DNA of 64,000 nucleotides from Hyphomicrobiales bacterium. Its GTDB lineage: Bacteria > Pseudomonadota > Alphaproteobacteria > Rhizobiales > Rhizobiaceae. Below the pieces are notes generated by a model, which searched no databases, was not told where the DNA came from, and saw only the letters and a list, made by a program, of their open reading frames with translations. Below are positions 1-12,599 of the stretch, piece by piece. Location: the NCBI GenBank assembly GCA_900465915.1, contig UBKJ01000004.1:144335-208334 (forward strand), given 5' to 3'. The translations under genes were made by a program, and so were the position numbers. Position 1 is the stretch's first letter. Each line of letters begins with the position of its first letter.

Positions 1-141
1 GGCCAACCGTTTCGGGTAATCCGTGTAAAGAGCGCCGCCCTTCGCGCGTCTCCTCATCTTGAGGAGGTAGCCTGAGCCTTGGCGAAGGATGCCGTCTCGA
101 AAGATCGGAGACGCTGTCGCACGGCGTCGCCGCGCCTCGCC

Positions 142-178
142 CTTCGAGACGCCGCCTGCGGCGGCTCCTCAGGATGAG
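142..178. repeat. Intergenic palindromic repeat, Rhizobiales-like
   Basis: The segment reads CTTCGAGAC, then the hairpin GCCGCC-TGC-GGCGGC at 151-165, then TCCTCAGGATGAGG. This resembles dispersed palindromic elements of rhizobial intergenic DNA. A related piece with CTCCTCATCTTGAGGAGG lies at about 50-67. The identity is inferred from motif resemblance; other genomic copies would confirm it. Confidence 0.5.
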
Positions 179-185
179 GCGCTGG

Positions 186-273
186 GGTTGCTCCCAAGCT
201 CCCAAGTCTGGCTTGCTCCCAAGCTTCCAAGCCTGGGTTGCTCCCAAGCTTCCAAGCCCGGGTTGCTCCAAGC
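186..273. repeat. 25-bp tandem repeat, about 3.5 copies
   Basis: Three full 25-base units occupy 186-210, 211-235 and 236-260, each close to GGTTGCTCCCAAGCTTCCAA followed by GCCTG. A partial fourth copy runs from 261 to 273. Units 1 and 3 differ at three positions. The unit length is not a multiple of three, which argues against coding. The array sits about 50 bases beyond the mutS stop codon. Confidence 0.9.
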
Positions 274-323
274 GGTGTCCCAAAGCCGCCATCGAGCCGG
301 AGGCGCAGCGTCAGGCGCCGTCC

Positions 324-3053
324 TTACGCCTTCGCGGCCAGCGCCTTGAGCCGGTAGACGAGGTCCAGCGCCTCGCGCGGGGTCAGCTCGTCCGGGCTCA
401 CCTCGGCCATGGCCTTGAGGATTTCGCTGTCCTTCGCCGCCTGCGGCTTCGGCTTTTCCTGCTTCAGCGCCACCGAGAACAGCGGCAGGTCGTCGATCAG
501 CCGGTCGGCCTTGCCGGAGGTCTCGCCGGCCTCGAGCTGGTGCAGCACGTCGCGGGCGCGGTTCACCACCGCTTCCGGCAGGCCGGCCAGCCGCGCCACC
601 TGCACGCCGTAGGAGCGGTCGGCGGCGCCCTTGGCCACCTCGTGCAGGAAGACCACGTCGTTGTCCCATTCCTTGACGCGCATGGTGACGTTGGAAAGCC
701 GCTCCAGCTTTTCCGACAGCGCGGTCATCTCGTGGAAATGGGTGGCGAAAAGCGCGCGGCAGCGGTTCTTCTCGTGCAGATATTCGACCGCCGCCCAGGC
801 GATGGAGAGGCCGTCGAAAGTGGCGGTGCCGCGCCCGATCTCGTCGAGGATCACCAGCGAGCGCTCGCCGGCCTGGTTGAGGATCGCCGCCGTCTCCACC
901 ATCTCGACCATGAAGGTGGAGCGCCCGCGCGCGAGATCGTCCGAGGCCCCGACGCGGCTGAACAGCCGGTCCACCACGCCGATCCGCGCCGAGCCGGCCG
1001 GAACGAAGGAGCCCATCTGGGCGAGGATGGCGATCAGCGCGTTCTGGCGCAGGAAGGTCGACTTGCCGCCCATATTGGGGCCGGTCAAAAGCCAGATCGC
1101 GCCGTTGCCTCCATCCGATTGCGGCGACAGATCGCAATCGTTGGCGACAAAGGGATTGGCCGCCTGCCGGCGCAGCGCCTGCTCGACCACCGGATGGCGA
1201 CCGGCGACGATCTCGAAGGACAGGCTGTCGTCGACCTGCGGCCGGCAATAGCCCTGCTCCTCGGCCAGCACGGCCAGCGCCGCCGACACGTCGAAGACGG
1301 CGAGCGCGGAAGCGGCGCGGCGGACGCTTTCGGCGTGGCCGACCGCCTCCGCCGTCAGCTCCTCGAAGATGGCGAGCTCGATGGCGAGCGCCCGGTCGGC
1401 GGCGTTGGCGATCTTGCTTTCGAGCTCCGCCAGCTCGGTGGTGGTGAAGCGCATGGCGCTGGCCATGGTCTGGCGGTGGATGAAGCGGCCCTTGGCGGCG
1501 TCGGTGCCAGTGAGGGCGTCGGCGTTGTTGGCCGTCACCTCGATGAAATAGCCGAGCACGTTGTTGTGCTTGATCTTCAGCGACTTGACGCCGGTCTCCT
1601 CGATATAGTCGGCCTGGAGCCCGGCGATGACGCGGCGCGACTGGTCGCGCAGCGACCGCATCTCGTCCAGCTCGGCATGATAGCCCTGGCGCACGAAGCC
1701 GCCGTCGCGCTTCAGAAGCGGCAATTCGTCGGCCAGCGCCCGGTCGAGATGGGCGGCGAAGATCTGCGGCATGGCGGCGAGCGCGTCGCGGGCGGAAGCG
1801 AGCTCGTCGGGCATCAGCGCGCCGCCCAGGAGCGCCACGATGGTTCCCGCCGCCTCGAAACCGCGCGCCAAAGCGCCGAGATCGCGCGGCCCGCCGCGCC
1901 CGACCGCGAGCCGCGACAAGGCGCGCGGCATGTCGGGCACGCCTTTCAGCTCCAGCCGCAGCGCCTCGCACAAGGCGGTCTCGCTCAGGAACCAGGAGAC
2001 GGAATCGAGCCGCCGGGCGATGGCCTTGGGGTCGGTCAGCGGCGCGGTCAGTCTTTCGCAGAGCAGCCGCGCGCCGCCGCCGGTCACGGTGCGATCGACG
2101 GATTTGAGCAGGCTGCCGTCGCGGTTTCCCGACATGGTGCGGACGAGTTCGAGGCTGGCGCGGGTGGCGGGATCGATGAAGATCGTGCCGCCCTCGTGCT
2201 CGCGCTCGGGCCGCATCAAAGGCGGGCGCTCGGAAATCTGCGTCTTCTCGATATAGGCGATGGCGCCGGAAATGGCCGACAGCTCGGCGCGGCTGAAATG
2301 GCCGAAACCGTCCAGCGTGGCGACGTCGTAATAGCGCCGGATGCGCGCTTCCGCCGCCGCGCTGTCGAACAGCGTCGCGGGCTGCGGCGACACCGCCTTG
2401 CCGACGAGGTCGAAGGCGGGGCGCAGTTCGGGATCGTGGAAGGCCGCGTCGGCCACCACCAGCTCGCGCGGGTCGACGCGCATGATGTCGGCGAACAGCC
2501 GGTCGGGCGCGGTCTCCGTCACCCGGAACGCGCCGGTGGAGATGTCGATCCAGGCCAGCGCCAGCGCGCCGTCGCCCCTTGTGCGGCCCATCGCCATCAG
2601 GAAATTGGCCTCGGACGGGTCGAGCAGCTTTTCCTCGGTCAGCGTGCCGGGGGTGACGAGGCGGATCACGTCGCGCCGCACCACGGATTTGGAGCCGCGC
2701 TTCCTGGCCTCCGCCGGGTCCTCGACCTGCTCGCAGACCGCGACCCGGTAGCCCTTGGCGATCAGCTTCTGCAGGTAGTCGTCGGCGGCGTGGACCGGCA
2801 CGCCGCACATGGGGATGTCCTCGCCCAGGTGCTTGCCGCGCTTGGTGAGCGTGATGCCGAGCGCGGCGGAGGCCTCCGCCGCGTCGTCGAAGAACAATTC
2901 GTAGAAATCGCCCATGCGGTAGAAGAGGAGCGAATCGACATTGGCCGTCTTGATCTCGATATATTGCTCCATCATCGGCGTCAGCCGCACCGCGCCCTCG
3001 GGCGCGGCGGTTTCATCGATGTCCGCCTGTCCCCCGCCGACATTCGCATCCAT
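324..3053 (-). CDS. mutS: DNA mismatch repair ATPase MutS
   Basis: MutS recognises mispaired and unpaired bases and starts strand-directed repair with MutL. The 909-residue product is of normal to slightly long size for the family. The mismatch-reading motif GDFYELF lies near residues 48-54 (Phe-Tyr-Glu). The ATPase Walker [10 protein letters not shown] is near residue 660, followed by [12 protein letters not shown] and the ATHFHEM segment. The N-terminus has about 25 extra residues before the conserved LTPMMEQY. The gene diverges from maeB, with a 156-base shared upstream region that contains a CtrA-like motif. No internal break is seen. Confidence 0.97.
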   Translation of the reverse strand: MDANVGGGQADIDETAAPEGAVRLTPMMEQYIEIKTANVDSLLFYRMGDFYELFFDDAAEASAALGITLTKRGKHLGEDIPMCGVPVHAADDYLQKLIAKGYRVAVCEQVEDPAEARKRGSKSVVRRDVIRLVTPGTLTEEKLLDPSEANFLMAMGRTRGDGALALAWIDISTGAFRVTETAPDRLFADIMRVDPRELVVADAAFHDPELRPAFDLVGKAVSPQPATLFDSAAAEARIRRYYDVATLDGFGHFSRAELSAISGAIAYIEKTQISERPPLMRPEREHEGGTIFIDPATRASLELVRTMSGNRDGSLLKSVDRTVTGGGARLLCERLTAPLTDPKAIARRLDSVSWFLSETALCEALRLELKGVPDMPRALSRLAVGRGGPRDLGALARGFEAAGTIVALLGGALMPDELASARDALAAMPQIFAAHLDRALADELPLLKRDGGFVRQGYHAELDEMRSLRDQSRRVIAGLQADYIEETGVKSLKIKHNNVLGYFIEVTANNADALTGTDAAKGRFIHRQTMASAMRFTTTELAELESKIANAADRALAIELAIFEELTAEAVGHAESVRRAASALAVFDVSAALAVLAEEQGYCRPQVDDSLSFEIVAGRHPVVEQALRRQAANPFVANDCDLSPQSDGGNGAIWLLTGPNMGGKSTFLRQNALIAILAQMGSFVPAGSARIGVVDRLFSRVGASDDLARGRSTFMVEMVETAAILNQAGERSLVILDEIGRGTATFDGLSIAWAAVEYLHEKNRCRALFATHFHEMTALSEKLERLSNVTMRVKEWDNDVVFLHEVAKGAADRSYGVQVARLAGLPEAVVNRARDVLHQLEAGETSGKADRLIDDLPLFSVALKQEKPKPQAAKDSEILKAMAEVSPDELTPREALDLVYRLKALAAKA

Positions 3054-3099
3054 GTCAAAAAACCTTCATTTGTTGCGCGCCCGCACGATCAAGAGTCAT

Positions 3100-3114
3100 T
3101 TAATTTCGTATTAA
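3100..3114. promoter_or_regulatory. CtrA-like box with nearby GANTC sites, mutS/maeB intergenic
   Basis: The sequence TTAA-TTTCGTA-TTAA matches the alphaproteobacterial CtrA pattern TTAA-N7-TTAA, although the following bases are AC rather than C. CcrM-type GANTC sites lie at 3093-3097 (GAGTC), 3130-3134 (GAATC) and 3178-3182 (GATTC). The site sits between two divergent genes, about 50 bases from the mutS start and 95 bases from maeB. Function is inferred from motif only. Confidence 0.45.
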
Positions 3115-3209
3115 ACCGATTTTAGGCCGGAATCATTCCCGCAATCGCTGTTTACAGGATGCTTCGCCGGGGATATCGATTCCGTCCGCAGACGAATAAC
3201 GGAGGGAAC

Positions 3210-5498
<2,289 letters not shown>

Positions 5499-5622
5499 CG
5501 CCGGAGCCGGGAAGCCGGGCGCGGACCGCCGTCCCCGCCCGGCCCTGCTTTTGCATGTTCACGGCGGGGAAAAGCGGCTATAAGGCCGAACGTCCATCCC
5601 CGAAACCGGACCTGCACGCCGC

Positions 5623-8427
5623 ATGAGCGCACATGACCTGAAGCTGGAAGAGATCGTCAGCGCCGACGCGCTCCGGCGCAAGCTGCACGAGCTGGCCGAT
5701 TCCACCGCCGAGGACTACACCAGCCTCCCCGTGCGTAAGGTGGTGCTGGGCGCGCTCAAGGACGCGCTGATCCGCGGCCGCGCCAACGCCGAGAGCATGC
5801 TGCGCCGCGACGGCGGCGGCACGCTCTGCGCGCGGCGGCTCTCCTTCCTGATGGACACGCTGATCTGCGCCCTTTTCGATTTCGCGACGACGAAGGCCTA
5901 TCCGATGGTCAACCCGTCCAAGGCCGAGAACATGGCCATCGTGGCGGTGGGCGGCTACGGGCGCGGCGGGCTCGCGCCCGGCTCCGACATCGACCTGTTG
6001 TTCCTGCTGCCCTACAAGCAGACGCCCTGGGGCGAGCAGGTGGTGGAATACATGCTCTACATGCTGTGGGACATGGGGCTGAAGGTCGGCCACGCCACGC
6101 GCAGCATCGACGAATGCATCCGCCTCGCCCGCGAGGACATGACCATCCGCACCGCCCTTCTCGACGCGCGCTTCCTGAGCGGCGAGCGCGACCTGTTCAA
6201 GTCGCTGGCGGCGCGCTTCGACGCCGAGGTGGTGACGGGCACGGGGCCGGAATTCATCCAGGCCAAGCTCGCCGAGCGCGACGCGCGCCACCGCAAGGCC
6301 GGCGAGACGCGCTACCTGGTCGAGCCCAACGTCAAGGAGGGCAAGGGCGGCCAGCGCGACCTGCACACGCTCTACTGGATCGTCAAATATTTCTACCGGG
6401 TGAAGAGCAAGGAGGAGATCGTCAAGCTGGGCGTGCTGTCGCGGGCCGAGCTGCGGCTGTTCAACAAGGCCGAGGACTTTTTGTGGGCGGTGCGCTGCCA
6501 CATGCATTTCGCCACGCTCAAGGCCGAGGAGCGGCTGTCCTTCGACATCCAGCCCGAGATCGCCGAGCGGCTCGGCTACACCGCCCATCCCGGCCAGAAC
6601 TACGTCGAACGCTTCATGAAGCATTATTTCCTGGTGGCCAAGGACGTGGGCGACCTCACCCGCATCATCTGCGCCGCGCTGGAGGAGGAGCAGGCCAAGC
6701 ACGTGCCGGGCTTCAACCGCATCTTCCTCACCTTCTCGCCGCGCAAGCGCAAGCTGTCGGGCAGCAACGACTTCGTGTCGGAGAACCACCGCATCAACAT
6801 CGCCCGGCCCGACGTCTTCGCCGCCGACCCGGTCAACATCGTCCGCATCTTCCAGCTCGCCGACAAGCACGGGCTGGAGTTCCACCCCGAGGCGATGCAG
6901 CAGCTCACCCGCTCGCTCAAGCTCATCAACGGGGATCTGCGCGAGAACCCGGAGGCCAACCGGCTGTTCCTCGACGTGCTGACCTCGCCCCGCGATCCCG
7001 AACTGATCCTGCGCCGCATGAACGAATCCGGCGTGCTCGGCCGCTTCATCCCGGATTTCGGCAAGGTCGTCGCCATGATGCAGTTCAACATGTACCACCA
7101 TTACACGGTGGACGAGCATCTGCTGCGCTGCATCAAGGTGCTGTCGGAGATCGAGCACGGCGAACTGGAGAGCGAGCATCCGCTGTGCAACCGGCTGATC
7201 GCCAGCCTGAAGCGCGACCGCAGCCTTCTCTATGTCGCCCTGCTCCTGCACGACATCGCCAAGGGCCGCCCGGAGGACCATTCCATCGCCGGCGCGCGCA
7301 TCGCGCGGAAACTCTGCCCGCGCTTCGGCCTGACGCCGGCCGAGACGGAGACGGTGGAATGGCTGGTGCGCGAGCACCTGACCATGAGCATGGTGGCGCA
7401 GTCGCGCGACCTCAACGACCGCAAGACCATCCAGGACTTCGCCGACATGGTGCAGACCATGGAGCGGCTGAAGCTGCTGCTCGTCCTCACCGTCTGCGAC
7501 ATCAAGGCGGTCGGCCCCGGCGTGTGGAACGGCTGGAAAGGCCAGCTCCTGCGCACGCTGTTCTACGAGACGGAGCTCTTGCTCACCGGCGGCTTCTCGG
7601 AAGTGTCGCGCGCCGACCGCGACCGGCAGGCGCGCGCCGCACTGGGCGAGCGGCTGGCCGGCTGGCCGGAGGCCGAGCGCGAGGCCTATCTGGGCCTGCA
7701 TTACCAGAACTACCTTTTCACCGTCGGCCTCGACGACCAGGTGCGCCACGCCCATTTCATCCGCGAGGCCGACGTCCAGGGCCGCGCGCTCGCCACCATG
7801 GCCAAGCCGCACACCTTCGAGGCGGTGACGGAGATCACCGTGCTCGCGCCCGACCATCCGCGGCTTTTGTCGGTCATCACCGGCGCTTGCGCTGCGGCCG
7901 GGGCCAATATCGTCGACGCGCAGATCTTCACCACCAGCGACGGCCGGGCGCTCGACACGATCCTGATCAGCCGCGAATTCCAGCTCGACGAGGACGAGCG
8001 CCGCCGCGCCGAGCGCGTCGGCAAGGTGATCGAGGACGTGCTGTCGGGCAAGGCGCATCTGCCGGACGTGCTCGCCCGCCGCACCAAGCCGCGCCGCTCG
8101 ACCAAGGCCTTCAAGGTGGAGCCGCGCGTCGAGATCGACAACGCGCTGTCGAACCGCTTCACGGTGATCGAGGTGGAGGGGCTTGACCGGCCCGGCCTTT
8201 TGTCGGAACTGACGGGCCTGATCTCCGACCTGTCGCTGGACATCGCCTCGGCCCATATCACGACCTTCGGCGAAAAGGTTATCGACAGTTTCTACGTGAC
8301 GGACCTGGTGGGGCACAAGATCGCCAACGCCACCCGTCAGGGCAATATCCGGCGCAAGCTTCTCGCCCTTCTCAACGGCGACGACGGCGCGAAGACGAAC
8401 GGCCGCCCTCCGCAGGCGGCGGCATAG
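5623..8427 (+). CDS. glnD: [Protein-PII] uridylyltransferase / uridylyl-removing enzyme
   Basis: GlnD senses glutamine and adds or removes UMP on PII proteins, so controlling nitrogen assimilation. The 934-residue protein shows the nucleotidyltransferase motif [18 protein letters not shown] near residues 109-126, an HD hydrolase domain with [14 protein letters not shown] near 541, and two C-terminal ACT domains beginning at [15 protein letters not shown] (about 738) and [15 protein letters not shown] (about 848). Both activities appear intact. murJ starts 13 bases after the stop, so the two are probably co-transcribed. Confidence 0.96.
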   Translation: MSAHDLKLEEIVSADALRRKLHELADSTAEDYTSLPVRKVVLGALKDALIRGRANAESMLRRDGGGTLCARRLSFLMDTLICALFDFATTKAYPMVNPSKAENMAIVAVGGYGRGGLAPGSDIDLLFLLPYKQTPWGEQVVEYMLYMLWDMGLKVGHATRSIDECIRLAREDMTIRTALLDARFLSGERDLFKSLAARFDAEVVTGTGPEFIQAKLAERDARHRKAGETRYLVEPNVKEGKGGQRDLHTLYWIVKYFYRVKSKEEIVKLGVLSRAELRLFNKAEDFLWAVRCHMHFATLKAEERLSFDIQPEIAERLGYTAHPGQNYVERFMKHYFLVAKDVGDLTRIICAALEEEQAKHVPGFNRIFLTFSPRKRKLSGSNDFVSENHRINIARPDVFAADPVNIVRIFQLADKHGLEFHPEAMQQLTRSLKLINGDLRENPEANRLFLDVLTSPRDPELILRRMNESGVLGRFIPDFGKVVAMMQFNMYHHYTVDEHLLRCIKVLSEIEHGELESEHPLCNRLIASLKRDRSLLYVALLLHDIAKGRPEDHSIAGARIARKLCPRFGLTPAETETVEWLVREHLTMSMVAQSRDLNDRKTIQDFADMVQTMERLKLLLVLTVCDIKAVGPGVWNGWKGQLLRTLFYETELLLTGGFSEVSRADRDRQARAALGERLAGWPEAEREAYLGLHYQNYLFTVGLDDQVRHAHFIREADVQGRALATMAKPHTFEAVTEITVLAPDHPRLLSVITGACAAAGANIVDAQIFTTSDGRALDTILISREFQLDEDERRRAERVGKVIEDVLSGKAHLPDVLARRTKPRRSTKAFKVEPRVEIDNALSNRFTVIEVEGLDRPGLLSELTGLISDLSLDIASAHITTFGEKVIDSFYVTDLVGHKIANATRQGNIRRKLLALLNGDDGAKTNGRPPQAAA

Positions 8428-8440
8428 GTGTTTTGAAGGC

Positions 8441-10021
8441 ATGAGTCTGGTCAAGAAGTTCGCCACGGTGGCGTCCGGCACGCTGATGAGCCGCATTTTC
8501 GGCTTCACGCGCGAAATGTTCATGGCGGCGGCGCTGGGCACGGGGCCGGTGGCCGACGCGTTCAACGCCGCCTTCCGCTTCCCCAACACGTTCCGCCGGC
8601 TGTTCGCCGAGGGCGCGTTCAACTCCGCCTTCGTGCCGCTCTTCGCCAAGGAGATCGAGAACAACGGCATGGACGGCGCCCGCCGCTTCTCCGAGGAAGT
8701 GTTCGGCGTGCTGTTCACGGTGCTTTTGTTCATCACCATCGCCATGGAGCTGGCCATGCCGGCCATCGTGCGCACGGTCATCGCGCCCGGCTTCCTCGAC
8801 GATCCGGTGAAGTTCCACAACACGGTGCGGCTCGCCGCCATCATGTTCCCCTATCTCGCCTGCATGTCGCTGGCGGCGATGATGGGCAGCATGCTCAATT
8901 CGCTGCACCGCTATTTCGCCGCGGCCGTGGCGCCGGTCTTCCTCAACATCATCCTCATCGGCGTGCTGGCCATGGCCTGGTGGCGCGGCTACGACGCGCT
9001 CGCCGTCGGCTACGGCCTCTCCTGGGGCGTGATGGCGGCGGGCGTGGTGCAGCTCGCCATCGTCTGGGGCGCGGTGCGCAACGCCGGCATCCGCATCGGC
9101 TTCCGCCTGCCGCACCTGACCGCCAATGTGCGGCGGCTCCTGGTGCTGGCGCTGCCGGCCGCCATCACCGGCGGCATCACCCAGATCAACCTTCTCATCA
9201 ACACCAACATCGCCTCGGGCCAGGAAGGCGCGGTGTCGTCGCTGGTCTACGCCGACCGCATCTACCAGCTGCCGCTCGGCGTGGTGGGCATCGCGGTGGC
9301 GACGGTGCTTTTGCCCGAACTGTCGCGCGCCCTGCGCGGCGGCCACATGCAGGAGGCCGCCAACCTGCAGAACCGCTCGGTCGAGTTCACCCTGTTCCTC
9401 ACCCTGCCGGCGGCGGCGGCGCTTCTGGTCATGTCCGAGCCCATCGTGCGGCTCCTGTTCGAGCGCGGCCATTTCTCGGCCCAGTCGACGCTGGTGGTCT
9501 CGCATATCCTCGCGATCTACGGCCTCGGCCTGCCGGCCTTCGTGCTGATCAAGGCCTTCATCCCCGGCTTCTTCGCCCGCGAGGACACGCGCACGCCGAT
9601 GGTCTTCGCCGCCGTTTCGGTGGCGGTGAACGTGACGCTCGCCGTCACCCTGTTCCCGCATCTCGGCCCCGCCGGCATCGCCACGGCGGAGATCGTGGCG
9701 GGCTGGGTCAACGCCGTGCTCCTCTTCGCCACGCTGGCGCGGCGCGGCCATTGGGGGCGGGACGTGCCGCTTCTAACCCGCATTCCGCGCCTGCTGATCG
9801 CCGCCGGCGTGATGGCCGTGGGCGTGCATTTCGCCATCGGCCATTTCGCCTGGCAGCTTTCCTCCGCCGCGCCGCTGGCGGTGCGGGCCGGCTCGGTGAC
9901 GGCGCTGGTGCTGGCCGCCATGGTGGTCTATTTCGCCCTCGCCTTCGGGCTGGGCGGCGCCAATACCGGCATGATCCGCCGCAACATCAAGCGCGGCGCG
10001 GCCAAAAGCCAGGCGAATTGA
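8441..10021 (+). CDS. murJ: Lipid II flippase MurJ (MviN)
   Basis: MurJ moves lipid II across the inner membrane for peptidoglycan synthesis. The 526-residue protein is hydrophobic throughout and fits the roughly 14-helix MOP-superfamily fold. The N-terminal block SGTLMSRIFGFTREMFMAAALG and the segment FRLFAEGAF-like NTFRRLFAEGAFNSAFVPLF are characteristic of MviN. It sits between glnD and trpS, an order familiar in Rhizobiales. It starts 13 bases after glnD and is separated from trpS by about 90 bases. Confidence 0.95.
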   Translation: MSLVKKFATVASGTLMSRIFGFTREMFMAAALGTGPVADAFNAAFRFPNTFRRLFAEGAFNSAFVPLFAKEIENNGMDGARRFSEEVFGVLFTVLLFITIAMELAMPAIVRTVIAPGFLDDPVKFHNTVRLAAIMFPYLACMSLAAMMGSMLNSLHRYFAAAVAPVFLNIILIGVLAMAWWRGYDALAVGYGLSWGVMAAGVVQLAIVWGAVRNAGIRIGFRLPHLTANVRRLLVLALPAAITGGITQINLLINTNIASGQEGAVSSLVYADRIYQLPLGVVGIAVATVLLPELSRALRGGHMQEAANLQNRSVEFTLFLTLPAAAALLVMSEPIVRLLFERGHFSAQSTLVVSHILAIYGLGLPAFVLIKAFIPGFFAREDTRTPMVFAAVSVAVNVTLAVTLFPHLGPAGIATAEIVAGWVNAVLLFATLARRGHWGRDVPLLTRIPRLLIAAGVMAVGVHFAIGHFAWQLSSAAPLAVRAGSVTALVLAAMVVYFALAFGLGGANTGMIRRNIKRGAAKSQAN

Positions 10022-10111
10022 GCTTGAAAGCCGTACACGGCTCTGCGAAAAGACCCAAATTCCAAAAACCCGCGCTCTCCACCGGCGCGGGACCAACTCC
10101 AGGATAAAGCC

Positions 10112-11179
10112 ATGAGCCTGTTCAAACCGCTTGTCTTCTCCGGCGTGCAGCCGACCGGAAACCTCCATCTCGGCAATTATCTGGGGGCCATCAAGCGGTG
10201 GGTGGAGATGCAGGCGACGCAGGACTGCATCTATTGCGTCGTCGACATGCATGCGCTGACCGTCTCGCCCGACCCGGCGGAATTGCAGCAGTCGACCCGC
10301 GAGGTCGCCGCCGCCTTCCTCGCCGCCGGCATCGACGCGAAAAAGAGCATCGTCTTCAACCAGAGCCGCGTCATGCAGCACGCCGAGCTGGCCTGGGTGT
10401 TCAACTGCATCGCGCGCGTCGGCTGGATGAACCGCATGACGCAGTTCAAGGACAAGGCCGGCAAGGACCGTGAGAACGCCTCGCTGGGCCTGTTCGCCTA
10501 TCCGAGCCTGATGGCGGCCGACATCCTTCTCTACCGCGCCACCGCCGTGCCGGTGGGCGAGGACCAGAAGCAACATCTGGAGCTGACCCGCGACATCGCG
10601 CAGAAGTTCAACAACGACTATTCCGACCGCATCGCAGCGCTGGGCGTCGGCGTCGACATGAAAGTGGGCGACGAGACGGTGTCGGGTTTCTTCCCGCTGA
10701 CCGAGCCGATCATCTCCGGCCCCGCCATGCGCATCATGTCGCTGCGCGACGGCACCAAGAAGATGTCGAAATCCGACCCGTCCGACCTGTCGCGCATCAA
10801 CCTGATCGACGACGCCGAGACGATCACCAAGAAAATCCGCAAGGCCAAGACCGATTCGGACGGGCTGCCGTCCGAGGTGGAAGGGCTCGAAAGCCGACCC
10901 GAGGCCGACAATCTGGTCGGCGTCTATGCGGCGCTGGCCGGGCAGGACAAGGCCGGTGTGCTGGCCGATTTCGGCGGCCGCCAGTTCTCCGAGTTCAAGG
11001 CGGCGCTGGCGGATCTCGCGGTGGCGAAGCTGTCGCCGATCACGCAGGAGATGCGCCGGCTCAACGCCGATCCGGCCTATATCGACGGCGTGCTCGCCGA
11101 CGGCGGCGCCCGCGCCCGCGTCATCGCCGAACAGACCATGCGCAACGTGCGCGACATCATCGGCTGGCTTCAGGACTGA
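10112..11179 (+). CDS. trpS: Tryptophanyl-tRNA synthetase
   Basis: This cytosolic class I synthetase charges tRNA-Trp. The 355-residue protein has the HIGH-type motif as HLGN within [17 protein letters not shown] (residues 9-25), and KMSKS within [10 protein letters not shown] near residue 218. Length is typical for bacterial TrpS. The start codon is preceded by CCAGGATAAAGCC, a modest ribosome-binding site. The gene follows murJ on the same strand. Confidence 0.97.
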   Translation: MSLFKPLVFSGVQPTGNLHLGNYLGAIKRWVEMQATQDCIYCVVDMHALTVSPDPAELQQSTREVAAAFLAAGIDAKKSIVFNQSRVMQHAELAWVFNCIARVGWMNRMTQFKDKAGKDRENASLGLFAYPSLMAADILLYRATAVPVGEDQKQHLELTRDIAQKFNNDYSDRIAALGVGVDMKVGDETVSGFFPLTEPIISGPAMRIMSLRDGTKKMSKSDPSDLSRINLIDDAETITKKIRKAKTDSDGLPSEVEGLESRPEADNLVGVYAALAGQDKAGVLADFGGRQFSEFKAALADLAVAKLSPITQEMRRLNADPAYIDGVLADGGARARVIAEQTMRNVRDIIGWLQD

Positions 11180-11258
11180 CGAAAGCCGCGCCGCCCCGCC
11201 TGTGGGCGGCGCCCACAAGCCGCTTGCGGGCGGATGGGCGCGGTGGCACAGTGCCGCC

Positions 11259-11747
11259 ATGGTATCAAGACGACTTAGCCGCGAAGCCGGCCACCGCCGC
11301 AAGTTTCTCGCCGTCATCGACGACACGCCGGAATGCGAGCGCGCGGTCGCCTACGCCGCGCGCCGCGCCCGGAACACCGGCGGGGCGCTGGTGACGCTGT
11401 TCGTCATCGACAATTCCGAGTTCCAGCAGATTCTGGGCGTCGGCGACATCATGCGCGCCGAGGCCGAGGACCGCGCCCGCTCGACGCTGGAGAAATCCGC
11501 CGCGCGGGTGCGCGAGGAGCTGGGCGTCGAGCCGGAGTTGATCATCCGCGAGGGCCAGACGGCGGAGCAATTGCGCGCGCTGATCGAGGAAGACCAGGAC
11601 ATCGCCATCCTGGTGCTGGCCGCCGGCGCCAACAACGAAGGCCCCGGCCCGCTGGTGCAGTCGCTGGCCGGCCGCACGCAGTTCCCCATCCCCGTCACCG
11701 TGGTGCCGGCCGGCCTCAGCGACGAGGACATCGACGCGGTCACCTGA
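11259..11747 (+). CDS. Universal stress protein, UspA family
   Basis: The 162-residue product has a UspA-type Rossmann-like fold: it opens with a beta strand KFLAVIDDTPECERAVAYA and ends with a strand near FPIPVTVVPAGLSDEDI. The ATP-binding glycine pattern of ATP-type Usps (G-x2-G-x9-G-S/T) is not obvious; the corresponding stretch reads LAAGANNEGPGPLVQSLAG, so nucleotide binding is uncertain. The start at 11259 fits the family N-terminus, while the open frame extends further upstream inside trpS. It stands 79 bases after trpS in the conserved trpS-usp-nfu order. Confidence 0.85.
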   Translation: MVSRRLSREAGHRRKFLAVIDDTPECERAVAYAARRARNTGGALVTLFVIDNSEFQQILGVGDIMRAEAEDRARSTLEKSAARVREELGVEPELIIREGQTAEQLRALIEEDQDIAILVLAAGANNEGPGPLVQSLAGRTQFPIPVTVVPAGLSDEDIDAVT

Positions 11748-11825
11748 GTTTCAGAAACCGCGGATTTTTCCGTCACGCCTTGCCGGCGGCGCAATCGCGG
11801 CGCATTCTTGGACGCGCGGGCGATA

Positions 11826-11854
11826 TTGAAGCCGGGCGCGCGCGGGCTTATATT
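11826..11854 (+). promoter_or_regulatory. Candidate sigma70-type promoter for nfu
   Basis: TTGAAG at 11826-11831 and TATATT at 11849-11854 are separated by 17 bases and lie about 125 bases upstream of the nfu start. A second possible -10 (TATATT, 11894-11899) with TTGCGC at 11873-11878 has a short 15-base spacer. Prediction is from consensus only. Confidence 0.4.
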
Positions 11855-11896
11855 GAGCGCGGAATTCAACAATTGCGCGGCGCGCGCGATGCGTAT

Positions 11897-11913
11897 ATTG
11901 GAATCGTTCCAGA
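11897..11913. promoter_or_regulatory. Palindrome resembling an Irr (ICE) box upstream of nfu
   Basis: ATTGGAATCGTTCCAGA contains the perfect inverted repeat TGGAA-TCG-TTCCA. The rhizobial iron-control element recognised by Irr is TTTAGAA-N3-TTCTAAA, so spacing matches but four of fourteen arm positions differ. The location upstream of an Fe-S cluster carrier makes iron control plausible, but this is inference. Confidence 0.25.
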
Positions 11914-11977
11914 ACGTCCGGCTATCCAATCCAGCCCGTGGGCGCTCATCGGACCTCATTTCCTGCGGGAGAACGCG

Positions 11978-12544
11978 ATGTTCATTCAGACCGAAACCAC
12001 GCCCAATCCGGCGACGCTGAAGTTTTTGCCGGGCAAGGTGGTGATGCCCGAAGGCACCGCCGATTTCCGCGACGCGGCCGGCGCCGCCGAGACCTCGCCG
12101 CTGGCGGCCAAGCTGTTCGCCGTGCCGGGCGTGACCGGGGTGTTCTTCGGCTACGACTTCATCACCGTCACCAAGGACGACGCCGAGTGGCAGCATTTGA
12201 AGCCCGCCATCCTCGGCACGATCATGGAACATTTCATGTCCGGCGCGCCGGCCATGGCGGGCGCGGCCAGCCCCGCCGCCGAGCATGGCGAGGGCGAGTT
12301 CTTCGACGAGGCGGACGTCGAGATCGTCGAGACGATCAAGGAGCTGATCGAGACGCGCGTGCGGCCGGCGGTGGCGCAGGATGGCGGCGACATCACCTTC
12401 CGCGGCTTCGAGAACGGCACCGTGTTCCTGCACATGAAGGGCGCCTGCTCCGGCTGCCCCTCCTCCACCGCCACGCTCAAGCACGGCATCCAGAACCTGC
12501 TCAGGCACTTCGTGCCGGAAGTGCAGCAGGTCGAGCAGATCTAA
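11978..12544 (+). CDS. Nfu-type Fe-S cluster scaffold/carrier protein
   Basis: The 188-residue protein carries Fe-S clusters to target apoproteins. The N-terminal Nfu_N domain begins FIQTETTPNPATLKFLPG. The C-terminal NifU-like domain holds the cluster ligands as CSGCPSS near residues 157-163, preceded by VRPAVAQDGGDITF. The start at 11978 is preceded by GCGGGAGAACGCG. It lacks the IscU-like N-terminus of true nitrogen-fixation NifU. It is followed at once by a strong terminator, so it closes the rightward block. Confidence 0.93.
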   Translation: MFIQTETTPNPATLKFLPGKVVMPEGTADFRDAAGAAETSPLAAKLFAVPGVTGVFFGYDFITVTKDDAEWQHLKPAILGTIMEHFMSGAPAMAGAASPAAEHGEGEFFDEADVEIVETIKELIETRVRPAVAQDGGDITFRGFENGTVFLHMKGACSGCPSSTATLKHGIQNLLRHFVPEVQQVEQI

Positions 12545-12560
12545 GCCGCTGAATCCTAAT

Positions 12561-12589
12561 AAAAAGGCCGCCTCCAGGGCGGCCTTTTT
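12561..12589 (+). terminator. Rho-independent terminator after nfu
   Basis: A perfect 12-base-pair hairpin AAAAAGGCCGCC / GGCGGCCTTTTT with a 5-base loop begins 17 bases after the nfu stop. Its symmetry means it can also end the leftward L,D-transpeptidase transcript, whose stop codon lies at 12600. Confidence 0.85.
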
Positions 12590-12599
12590 CTTGGAGGGG

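Larger units (their letters stand above)
1..323. other. Gene-free spacer downstream of mutS, built of repeats
   Basis: No convincing gene is seen in these 323 bases. The left half contains palindromic pieces: a GCCGCC-TGC-GGCGGC hairpin at 151-165, and the flanking motifs CTTCGAGAC and CTCCTCAGGATGAGG, which are of a kind common in dispersed intergenic palindromes of Rhizobiales. The right half is a short tandem array, listed separately. The open frames here change phase across 25-bp repeats and look non-coding. Confidence 0.6.

Noticed and set aside
186-273. Tandem repeats as a possible CRISPR array
   Set aside because: The 25-base units are directly adjacent with no spacers and no cas genes are present.
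174-3125. A 983-residue open frame antisense to mutS, and similar antisense frames over maeB, glnD and hrpB
   Set aside because: Same GC-bias effect; none shows a domain, and all lie wholly over well-supported genes.
11978-12544. A nitrogen-fixation NifU
   Set aside because: Only the Nfu_N and C-terminal NifU domains are present; the IscU-like domain and any nif genes are absent.
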